In this document: piece by piece, positions 39,601 to 46,106 of the stretch
How positions within the stretch are numbered: the stretch's first letter is position 1
Layout: each line of letters starts with the position of its first letter
NCBI GenBank assembly: GCA_963824215.1
Contig: CAWGOE010000003.1
Span: 1-64,000 of the forward strand
DNA from: VRUE01 sp963824215
GTDB lineage: Bacteria; Actinomycetota; Thermoleophilia; Solirubrobacterales; 70-9
Reading direction: 5' to 3'
Length of the DNA: 64,000 bases
Notes under the pieces: model-generated
Databases searched by the model: none
Told to the model about the DNA's origin: nothing
What the model saw: the letters and a program-made list of their open reading frames with translations, nothing else
Made by a program: the position numbers and the translations under genes

Positions 39601-40426
39601 TAACCCGCGCACGGCGCGGCTGACCGCGGTCACCGACCAGCTGCCGCGGATCCTCGACGGGGTCCCCTTGCGGATCCGCGACATCCGCGTCGACATCGAC
39701 AGGCCCGACTTCGCCCTCAACCCGACCGACTGCTCGGTGCAGGACGTCTCGGCCAGGGTCGCTGGTGTCGGCGGCGCGGTCACGAACCTGAGCAGCCGCT
39801 TCCAGGTCGGAGGTTGCGAGAACCTCGGCTTCAAGCCCAGGCTCGATCTCAGGCTGAAGGGGGGCACCCGCCGTGGCGCTCACCCGGAATTGCGGGCGGT
39901 GCTCCGGCCGCGCCCGGGCGACGCCAACATCGACCGCGCGGCCGTTACCCTGCCGCGTTCCGCCTTCCTGGACCAGGCGCACATCCGCACGATCTGCACC
40001 AGGGTCCAGTTCGCCGCCGACGCCTGCCCCCCAGGAGCGATCTACGGTCGAGCGAGGGCCTTCACGCCATTGCTCGACGACCCGCTCGAAGGCCCGGTCT
40101 ACCTGCGCTCCTCGGACAACGAACTGCCGGATCTCGTGGCCGACCTGCGCGGCCAGGTCGACGTCGAGGTGGTCGGCCGCATCGACTCCGTGCGAGGTGG
40201 CATCAGGAACACCTTCGACGTGGTTCCCGATGCTCCGGTATCCAAGTTCGTCCTCCGCATGCAGGGTGGTCGCAAGGGCCTGGTCGTCAACTCCACTGAC
40301 CTCTGCCGTGGGGCCAACCGGGCGACGGTCAGGTTGAGGGCGCAGAACAACCGGCGCTATGACTTCCGCCCGAAGGTGACGGCCATCGGGTGCCGCGGGC
40401 AGGCGCGCGATCGACGCCGCCGCTAG
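36692..40426 (+). CDS. Giant secreted protein of unknown function (1244 aa)
   Basis: Signal peptide LGASLVLGLGLLASPASAAV. An N-terminal EGGTFTLTARHLA and ASAAEVQAALEAL...PYTVSFKGALADTD resemble a beta-sandwich repeat seen in actinobacterial surface proteins. Long beta-rich regions follow with paired-Cys segments (VPECPESTPTQNC, NRCPDSSKIGTG, CTRVQFAADACPPGAIYGRA). The motif PDSSKIGTG / CPAASQIGTT / CPPGAIYG recurs, suggesting at least three copies of one domain. It ends with QARDRRRR. Intact. Coupled to the preceding giant gene, so the two products may form one surface complex. Confidence 0.75.
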   Translation: MICPSRLLSVLGASLVLGLGLLASPASAAVPAWQPVGATGPTVLPPRQSEVQRVFVDAEGGTFTLTARHLAAEGLGDMATAEGGVTNLITMNGAFASGQRLEGFGIRLGTNVNLAVGSSLFLSQNVDGAPDKQAYLVGYDAPATTAPLPYDASAAEVQAALEALAPVGAGNVEVSGGPGNHNAEHPYTVSFKGALADTDVGQLEPGSGALTGNATARTATLGGRGVSKLSLMAQNIGGVTSSGPITFRATLPSGITALALPTTAPNSAGADWSCGGSTAGEILCTNSSTVRPGLTAPPINAILTAAPGIEGGTVQIEVSGGGATATATEELPLTVSSTPAEPGFQSFAAGAYDENGAFDTRAGGHPSSASTAVFANTVRSPKGAIVPAGDVKDVTVSLPPGFLGNPIAVPECPESTPTQNCDLDTMVAVVEPMLEKFGIQGVPAGVFNTEAPFGYPAKFRFRVFESADLSVTGSLRSDGDYGIDAASLRTPQVDQLIGVFFTFWGEPASPAHDSVRCKGAVGDFEAIRDETGCEASGAANTALLTSATNCAEQALHPPVTPIVATLWQSPGEIFERTVDIPPVVGCENLEFEAGFGFLPSGSEADSPASFTTTLTVPDEGLTDPGKLITPEIKKSVVTLPEGVSLNPSGADGLGACSEQQIGLKGTGFPMPNPIRFDKQPNRCPDSSKIGTGVLKSALLSDPLHGDLYLAAQGDGNPFGSLFAIYLVIEDPRHGIFIKLPGKVEPDGQSGQITVTFDNLPQLPFTSLDLSLKGGDRSALASPPTCGNYTSRAVNTPWSAPESGPPLVSPSSFEIDRGPNGRPCAGSESQLPLDLGFDAGASKPLAGAHSPFTMRLTRPDGAQTLGAFELTAPEGFSATLRGIPYCSDSAIVAAAANGGGAERTAPSCPAASQIGTTTVGAGAGPRPFYVSGKVYLAGPYKGTQLSLAAIVPAVAGPFDLGTQVVRAALRVNPRTARLTAVTDQLPRILDGVPLRIRDIRVDIDRPDFALNPTDCSVQDVSARVAGVGGAVTNLSSRFQVGGCENLGFKPRLDLRLKGGTRRGAHPELRAVLRPRPGDANIDRAAVTLPRSAFLDQAHIRTICTRVQFAADACPPGAIYGRARAFTPLLDDPLEGPVYLRSSDNELPDLVADLRGQVDVEVVGRIDSVRGGIRNTFDVVPDAPVSKFVLRMQGGRKGLVVNSTDLCRGANRATVRLRAQNNRRYDFRPKVTAIGCRGQARDRRRR

Positions 40427-40436
40427 GAGGGACTTG

Positions 40437-41675
40437 CTAGTCCTCCGACCCGCGCGGCACCTTGCCGCCTCCTGCCCCCGGCTCCTGCGCCGGCCCCCGG
40501 GGTGAAGCGATGCCGAGTACCCGCATCGCCTTAAGGCCGAGGCCGAGCTTCTCGCGACCCTCGGTGGCGGAGACGTCGTGGCCGCAGAGCTCGCGCACGC
40601 GCTCGAGCCGGTAGCGGATCGTGTGGCGGTGGGTGAAGAGTTGTTTGGCGGTCGCGGCGACGTTGCCGTCGTTGCCGAGGTAGGCCTCGACCGTGGCCAC
40701 CAGCTCGGTCTCGTACTGATCGTCGTAGGCGGCAAGCGGCTCGATCGTCTCGGCGAAGAAGCGCTGCAGCTCGCCGGGGTCCTCGCTCATCGCCGGCAGC
40801 AGCAGTCGGTAGGCGCCGGTGTCCTCAAAGGCGAGCAGTGGCCGTTCCTCGGCTTCGCCGACGTTGACGGCCAGGCGAGCCTCGTTGCCGGCGCGGTAGA
40901 GATCGACGGGGTCGGCGACACGGCGGCTGGCGCCGATCGTCAGGTGGAAGCCCGCCAGCGCGTCCTCGAGCTCACGGGCCAGGCCGGCGGCGGCGCGCTG
41001 CAGGCGCTGCTCGTCCTCGGCCGGGACGATCACGGCGATCTCTGTTGCGACCTCGCCCTCCTCGACCCCCGCGAGGGCGCCGGGGGCGAGCGAGCGCAGC
41101 GTTCGCATCGCCAACGTCAGCACCCGGGCCCGCCACTCGCCCGTCTGCGCGGTCCGCGGCGCGGCGCGGAGGACGATTGCCCCGGCGCCCTTCTCCAGAT
41201 CGGTGCCAAGCTCGGCGGCGCGGGCGAGGATGTCGCCGCGATCGGTGACCTGGCGCGCCAGCACGGCGCCGACGAAGACACCGGCTACTTCCTCGCTCTG
41301 CCAGTCGGGAGCGCGGGAGCGCTCCAGCTCCAAAGCCAGCAGCGTCGTCACCATGCGGGCGATCGCAGGGTCGGGGGGCGCCTTGGCCCGGTAGCGCAGC
41401 TCGCCGACGGCGCTGTCGGCCACCCGCAGCTCGACCGTAGTCACCCGCTCGCCGCCAGCCAAGAGCTTCTCCTCCTGATCAGGCGATGCCCCGGCAACCG
41501 CCAGCACCGCCCCAGACCGCTCGATCAGAGCAACGCTGGCATCCAGCACCCGAGCCGCCGCCCGCGCCACCGCAGGCAGTCCAGCCCCCGACTCAACCGC
41601 CTCAGCTAACGCGTCAAGCGTCCCCTGATCAGCAGCTTTTGCAGGGGTTTCCCGTCCCTTTGCGCCGGTTGACAT
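40437..41675 (-). CDS. PucR-family (CdaR-like) transcriptional regulator
   Basis: 412 residues. A GAF-like N-terminal half (ARVLDASVALIERSGAVLAV), a GGDEF-like central region, and the C-terminal PucR HTH: LVATVEAYLGNDGNVAATAKQLFTHRHTIRYRLERVREL. These regulators control metabolite uptake or catabolism. Stop lies 11 bases from the convergent giant gene. The start region abuts the nested repeat at 41706. Confidence 0.85.
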   Translation of the reverse strand: MSTGAKGRETPAKAADQGTLDALAEAVESGAGLPAVARAAARVLDASVALIERSGAVLAVAGASPDQEEKLLAGGERVTTVELRVADSAVGELRYRAKAPPDPAIARMVTTLLALELERSRAPDWQSEEVAGVFVGAVLARQVTDRGDILARAAELGTDLEKGAGAIVLRAAPRTAQTGEWRARVLTLAMRTLRSLAPGALAGVEEGEVATEIAVIVPAEDEQRLQRAAAGLARELEDALAGFHLTIGASRRVADPVDLYRAGNEARLAVNVGEAEERPLLAFEDTGAYRLLLPAMSEDPGELQRFFAETIEPLAAYDDQYETELVATVEAYLGNDGNVAATAKQLFTHRHTIRYRLERVRELCGHDVSATEGREKLGLGLKAMRVLGIASPRGPAQEPGAGGGKVPRGSED

Positions 41676-41705
41676 CAGTCCATTATCGCGGCGGCGCTCC
41701 GTCTA

Positions 41706-41815
41706 GGCCCTATCCGGTAGGGCTGAAACGTCTTGTACTTTTTTTGCGGCGGCGTCCTCGGAGACCACCAACTGTCTTCAAAAAAAGTTAAGTGGAAGCC
41801 CTGCCGGATAGGGCC
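41706..41815. repeat. ~110-nt nested inverted-repeat element, copy 1
   Basis: Outer 19-base arms (GGCCCTATCCGGTAGGGCT and near-complement) enclose an inner stem ACTTTTTTTG / CAAAAAAAGT, and AACTGTCTTC. The copy at 44427 (opposite orientation) has the same CTTGTACTTTTT and AACTGTCTTC core but entirely different, still complementary outer arms. Its inner stem has a compensated T-A to C-G change. It fills the space between the small membrane gene's stop (41816) and the PucR gene. Confidence 0.8.
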
Positions 41816-42085
41816 TCAACCGATGAGTTCGGTGATGTCGTTGTAGTAGTAAACGACAGCTAGCCCGACGACTACGCCGGTGAGCACCAGGGCAACGAGA
41901 ACGATCAGGGAAAGGAAGCCCGCCGCGGCCTTCTCCCAGATCCGCCCAAAAGAACTGATCGCCGGGACGAAGATCAGGGTGACGAAGGCGACCAGGCTGA
42001 TCAGCCCGGCGACGCCGAAGAGCACGTACTGATCATCGATCTTCTCTATCGCCAGCGGCAGCAGATGGGCCATCTCCGATCTCAT
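41816..42085 (-). CDS. Small membrane protein, three predicted spans
   Basis: ~89 residues: MAHLLPLAIEKIDDQYVLFG, then hydrophobic segments LFGVAGLISLVAFVTLIFVP and FLSLIVLVALVLTGVVVGLA, and a terminal YYYNDITELIG. The start is uncertain (ATG 42085 or 42073); both overlap the end of the upstream DedA-PAP2 gene on the same strand, so translational coupling is likely. Function unknown. Confidence 0.65.
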   Translation of the reverse strand: MRSEMAHLLPLAIEKIDDQYVLFGVAGLISLVAFVTLIFVPAISSFGRIWEKAAAGFLSLIVLVALVLTGVVVGLAVVYYYNDITELIG

Positions 42086-43559
42086 TCTGGCGCACCGTGG
42101 TGACAACGAGGGCTACGGCGGCGCAGAGCGAGAAGGCGGCGGCCCCGAGCGCCCAGCCAGCGTTGACGTCGCTCATGTAGTGGACGCCTAGGTAGACGCG
42201 TGAGAGGCCGACCAACGCGGTCAGGGCGATCCCGGTCGTGATCACAAGCGCGCCGCGGGTCATCCCCGGCCGCAAGCGCATCACGATCGTCACCGCCAGC
42301 CAGACGTAGAAGGTCGAGTAGGCGGCGTGGCCGCTGGGGAAGGAGGAGCCCTCGACATCGACGAGGCCGCCGGCGGGACGTGGCCGGTCGATCGAGTCCT
42401 TGAGCTCGTGCACGCCGACGTAGACGATCGCCAGGCCAACCACGAGCACGCCGACCTCGGCCCAGCGTCGGCGGATCGCGAGAGTCACGGCGCAGATGGC
42501 GCCCAGCGAGTAGACGAACGCCGCTGATCCGAGCGCCGTGATTTCCCTGGCGAGGTCGACTAGCCAGCCGGTACGCAGGCTTTCGACGATGTCGATCGCG
42601 GTCTGGTCGCCCGGGGTGGGGCCGGCGTCACCGCTGACGATCGAGGTGTAGCCGATGAGGACGAAGCTGCCGACCGCGAGGATCGCCATCAGCGTGGTGA
42701 ACTCGAGCCCGAAGGTTCCGCCTGGAGTGACCCTTGCCCAGAGGAAGCGCAGCTGCGGCTGGAAGCGCCGTCCCAGCACGACTGGCCAGCGAGCCACGCG
42801 GTGGTCCTCCATCCAGCGCACCACCGCGCGCCGGTTCTCCGCCGCGCGCAGGTGGCGGTAGAGCATCACCGCGCCGACGGTGATGAGGATCAGCGCACCG
42901 AGCAGGAAGGCGCCGCGGCCGGCGTACTTGGCGGCGGTATCGATGCTGCGCGAGAACGCGTAGCCAAGCAGGATCACGCTCGTGTTCAAGACTCCCGTGC
43001 CGAGGATGCTGTAGGGGACAAAGACGCGGTATCGCATGCCCGAGCTGCCGGCGACAAAAGGGGCGAGGGCACGGACGAATCCGATGAAGCGGCCGAGGAA
43101 GATCGTCTTGCCGCCGTGCCGGGAGAAGTAGTCCTCGACCCGCTCGAAGCGCTCGGCGGTGATCCCGACGCGAGGCCCGTGGCGGAGAATGAATCCACGC
43201 CCCAGGCGACGGCCGATGAAGAAGCTCGTCGTGTCTCCCAGCCAAGCCGCGAACCAGGCGATCGCGATCAGGATGTAGACGTCGACGGCGCCTTGCCCGG
43301 CGACGGCGCCGCCCACGAGCAACATCGTCTCTCCGGGGACAACGAGACCGATAAAGGCTCCGGTCTCGACGAAGGCGAAGATGCCAACCAGCAGGTAGGT
43401 CCAGGAGCCGAGAGCTTCGGAGGCATCCTCGAGCGCCTTTTGCAGGAGGTCGTGTGGGACGACGCGCTCGATCAGGAAAAAGGCGGCGACGATGCCGACG
43501 GCGATCGCCAGGATCGAAAGCTGGCGCTGGCGTCGATTTTCGGGGAGCTCGAGTTTCAC
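42033..43559 (-). CDS. DedA family protein fused to a PAP2 phosphatase
   Basis: 508 residues. The N-terminal DedA/VTT domain has FAFVETGAFIGLVVPGETML, RLGRGFILRHGPR and FLGRFIGFVRALAPFVAG. The C-terminal type-2 phosphatidic acid phosphatase domain has all three motifs: KDSIDRPRPAG, SSFPSGHAAYS and SRVYLGVHYMSDV. Multi-spanning membrane protein. DedA proteins flip polyprenyl-phosphate or other lipids and PAP2 dephosphorylates lipid diphosphates. The fusion therefore fits undecaprenyl-phosphate recycling (inference). Confidence 0.9.
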   Translation of the reverse strand: MKLELPENRRQRQLSILAIAVGIVAAFFLIERVVPHDLLQKALEDASEALGSWTYLLVGIFAFVETGAFIGLVVPGETMLLVGGAVAGQGAVDVYILIAIAWFAAWLGDTTSFFIGRRLGRGFILRHGPRVGITAERFERVEDYFSRHGGKTIFLGRFIGFVRALAPFVAGSSGMRYRVFVPYSILGTGVLNTSVILLGYAFSRSIDTAAKYAGRGAFLLGALILITVGAVMLYRHLRAAENRRAVVRWMEDHRVARWPVVLGRRFQPQLRFLWARVTPGGTFGLEFTTLMAILAVGSFVLIGYTSIVSGDAGPTPGDQTAIDIVESLRTGWLVDLAREITALGSAAFVYSLGAICAVTLAIRRRWAEVGVLVVGLAIVYVGVHELKDSIDRPRPAGGLVDVEGSSFPSGHAAYSTFYVWLAVTIVMRLRPGMTRGALVITTGIALTALVGLSRVYLGVHYMSDVNAGWALGAAAFSLCAAVALVVTTVRQNEIGDGPSAAAGDREDR

Positions 43560-43570
43560 TTGGCGCAGTC

Positions 43571-44422
43571 TTACGGGGCGCGGCCGGCCTCGCAGACGAT
43601 CGCGTCCCCGCGGTCGATCTGTGCCGCCGCCGACTGCGCCTCCGGCAGGGTGGGGAAGAGGCCGAAGGCCGTCGGTCCCGAGCCGGTGAGGAGGACGAGA
43701 GGCGCGCCGGCCTCGCGCAGGGCGTCGAGCGCTCCGCCGATGTCGGGTCGCAGTGAGCGTGCTGCCGGCTCGAGGTCGTTGGCGAGCAGCTCGGCGTACT
43801 CGAGCGGCGAGCCACCGGCGGAGGCTGCCTCGCGCAGGCGGGCGGCGAGTGAGGCCAACTCCGCCTCGCCGAGGCCGAGGCCGAGTCGGTCGGCCTCGGC
43901 GAAGACCGCCGCGGTGCTGAGGCCGCCACCTCCCGGCAGCAGCACGACCGCGTGGGGCGCTGGCGCCGGCAGCTTCTCGACCTCCTCGCCGGCGCCGCCG
44001 ACCAGCGCGAAGGCGGGATCCAGCTGCGAGGGCACGTCGGCGCCCAGCTCGGCGGCGATCCCAGTCAGGTCCGGAACCCAGCCGGCGCCGCCCCTCGCTG
44101 GATCGCGCGCCAGGCGCAGCACGGCGGCGGCGTCGGCGCTGCCGCCGCCAAGGCCGGCGGCGACCGGGATCCGCTTCTCGATCTCGATCCGCAGCATCGG
44201 CGCCTCCCAGCCCTGGCGGCGCAGCTCCGCCAGCGCCCGCGTGGCGAGGTTCTCGCCCTCGACGCCGGCGCAGATGACCTCGTCCCGATCGGCAGCGGAG
44301 ACCTCGATCGCATCGGCCAGCGCCAGTGGCTCGAACAGCGAGCAGAGTGAGTGCAGGCCGTCTGCGCGACGTGGGCCTAGAAAGAGGCAGAGGTTGAGCT
44401 TGGCGGGGGCGTGGATGCGCAT
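43571..44422 (-). CDS. ispE: 4-diphosphocytidyl-2-C-methyl-D-erythritol kinase
   Basis: GHMP kinase of the MEP isoprenoid pathway. MRIHAPAKLNLCLFLGPRRADGLHSL is the IspE N-terminus (Lys of APAKLNL). ATP-binding PVAAGLGGGSADAAAVL and the C-terminal LLTGSGPTAFGLFP are present. 283 residues, full length. Its ATG is 5 bases from the nested repeat that separates it from rsmA. Confidence 0.93.
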   Translation of the reverse strand: MRIHAPAKLNLCLFLGPRRADGLHSLCSLFEPLALADAIEVSAADRDEVICAGVEGENLATRALAELRRQGWEAPMLRIEIEKRIPVAAGLGGGSADAAAVLRLARDPARGGAGWVPDLTGIAAELGADVPSQLDPAFALVGGAGEEVEKLPAPAPHAVVLLPGGGGLSTAAVFAEADRLGLGLGEAELASLAARLREAASAGGSPLEYAELLANDLEPAARSLRPDIGGALDALREAGAPLVLLTGSGPTAFGLFPTLPEAQSAAAQIDRGDAIVCEAGRAP

Positions 44423-44426
44423 GGTT

Positions 44427-44537
44427 GGGACTGTCCCAGCGGGGGTTCTCTCAACTTTTTCTGAAGACAGTTATCTGCTGTCCGCCTGCCATAGCGCAGA
44501 AAAAGTACAAGCCGTTCACCCCCACTGGGACAGTCCC
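44427..44537. repeat. ~110-nt nested inverted-repeat element, copy 2
   Basis: Arms GGGACTGTCCCAG-GGGGGT type (itself containing the palindrome GGGACtGTCCC) enclose, on the minus strand, CTTGTACTTTTT, a variable loop and AACTGTCTTC. The inner stem is ACTTTTTCTG / CAGAAAAAGT. It occupies the whole rsmA-ispE gap and encodes the last codons of rsmA. Homologous to the element at 41706 through the core only. Confidence 0.8.
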
Positions 44538-45280
44538 TCCCGTAGCGCTTGGAACTCACCCGGAGAAAGCTGCTCGGCGCGAGCATCTTCTGGCAAGCCA
44601 AGCTCGGCGAGGACGGCGCGCACCGCGGTGAGGGAGCCGGGGTGGACGTGATCGAGTGAGCGGGCCAGGGTCTTGCGGCGGTGGGCAAAGGCGGCGCGGA
44701 CGAGGTCGCGGGTGTCCGCATCGGCGCCTGGCCCCGTGCGCCGCAGCCCGATCACCGCCGAGCCGACCCGCGGCGGCGGCCGGAAGACCGAGGGGTTGAC
44801 GGAGCGCAGCATTTTCGTCTCGCAAGCGAGCTGCACGAGCACGCTGGGCCCGCCGTACTCGCGGGTGCCCGCATCGGCGCGCAGGCGGTCGGCGATCTCG
44901 CGTTGCACCATCACCGTCCAGCGCTGCACCGAGGGCAGCTCCTCGATCGTGCGGATGATCAGCGGCGTCGCGATCGAGTAGGGGAGGTTGGAGACGATCG
45001 CGGTCGGCGCTGGCTCCAGTGCGCTCAGATCGAGCCTGAGCGCGTCGCCCCAGCGCAGCTCGACGTTGGCGAGCGCGGCGACTGGCGCCAGCGCCTGCTC
45101 CAGCCCGCGGTCGAGCTCGACCGTATGGACATGCGTCGTCACCTCGGCGAGGCGCTCGGTCAGCGGTCCTTCACCGGCGCCGACCTCGAGCACGACGTCC
45201 TCGGGGGAGAGCTCTGCGTCGCGCACGATTGCCTCCAACAGGTTCGTGTCGGCGAGGAAGTTCTGCCCGAGCCGGACCAT
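44516..45280 (-). CDS. rsmA: 16S rRNA (adenine1518-N6/adenine1519-N6)-dimethyltransferase
   Basis: MVRLGQNFLADTNLLEAIV at the N-terminus, SAM-binding VVLEVGAGEGPLTERLAE, SNLPYSIATPLI (catalytic NLPY) and PPPRVGSAVIGLR. 254 residues. ATG directly follows the tatD stop. The last six or seven codons (GLSQWG) lie inside the nested repeat element, suggesting that the repeat inserted into or replaced the original 3' end. Confidence 0.93.
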   Translation of the reverse strand: MVRLGQNFLADTNLLEAIVRDAELSPEDVVLEVGAGEGPLTERLAEVTTHVHTVELDRGLEQALAPVAALANVELRWGDALRLDLSALEPAPTAIVSNLPYSIATPLIIRTIEELPSVQRWTVMVQREIADRLRADAGTREYGGPSVLVQLACETKMLRSVNPSVFRPPPRVGSAVIGLRRTGPGADADTRDLVRAAFAHRRKTLARSLDHVHPGSLTAVRAVLAELGLPEDARAEQLSPGEFQALREGLSQWG

Positions 45281-46048
45281 CTACCAGCCGAAGAGAGCGC
45301 GGGCGTTGGCCTCGACGATCTGCTCCAGCTCCTCGTAGGCGATGCCTCGCTGGGCGGCGACGGCGCGGGCCGTGTCGACAACGTAAGCGGGCTCGTTGGG
45401 CTTACCGCGCACGGTCTGCGGCGCTAGATAGGGCGCGTCGGTCTCGACCAGGATCAGCTCGTCCGGCAGCTGCGCCGCAGCCTCGCGCAGATCGTCGGAG
45501 GCCGGGTAGGTGGTGTGGCCGGCGAACGAGCAATACCAGCCGCGCTGGGCCGCGTCGGCCGCCCGCCAGGGGGCGGAGAAGCAGTGCAGGATCACCGGCG
45601 TGTCGCCGGCCTGCACGTCGAGCAGCTCGAAGATCTCGTCGATCGCGGTCGTCTCACCGTCCTTGTCGCGGCCGTGGATGACGATCGGCAGGCCCTGATC
45701 GCGGGCGATCGCGACCTGGGCCTCGAAGGCGCGCCGCTGGTCGGCTGGGCTCGCCAGGTCGCGGTAGTAGTCGATCCCGGTCTCCCCGATCGCCCGCACC
45801 TTCTCGTGCGCGGCAAGATCGGCGATCCGCTCGGCTTCAGCATCGTCGAATCCGCCCGCCTCGGTTGGGTGGCAGCCGACGCTGGCGAAGACGGCCTCGT
45901 TCCGCTCGGCGGCGCCGAGCGCCGTCGCGTTCTCCTTGCCGCCGAGGCCGACGTTGAGCATCCGGTTGACGCCGGCCGCGAGCGCGTCGGCGACCAGCTC
46001 GGCCTCGGGCCGCTCGCAGAGGAAGAGGTGCGTGTGGGAATCGATCAT
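45281..46048 (-). CDS. tatD: TatD family metal-dependent hydrolase
   Basis: MIDSHTHLFL (metal-binding HxH), VFASVGCHPTEA, AIGETGIDYYRDLASP, IVIHGRDKD, ILHCFSAPW and LVETDAPYLAPQTVRGKPNEP are the YcfH/TatD signatures. ATG 46048 is preferred over longer frames because the family starts at MIDSHTH. Deoxyribonuclease or D-aminoacyl-tRNA deacylase-like roles are reported for the family. Forms a run with rsmA and ispE, a common gene order. Confidence 0.9.
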   Translation of the reverse strand: MIDSHTHLFLCERPEAELVADALAAGVNRMLNVGLGGKENATALGAAERNEAVFASVGCHPTEAGGFDDAEAERIADLAAHEKVRAIGETGIDYYRDLASPADQRRAFEAQVAIARDQGLPIVIHGRDKDGETTAIDEIFELLDVQAGDTPVILHCFSAPWRAADAAQRGWYCSFAGHTTYPASDDLREAAAQLPDELILVETDAPYLAPQTVRGKPNEPAYVVDTARAVAAQRGIAYEELEQIVEANARALFGW

Positions 46049-46106
46049 TGCCGTGAATTCCAGCCTATCCGCGTGGGACGGCGAACCATCTAACCTCTTT
46101 TGACCC

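Noticed and set aside
46049..46106. Cobalamin riboswitch upstream of metH
   Set aside because: Only 58 bases separate metH from the divergent tatD start; no B12-box-like sequence was seen.
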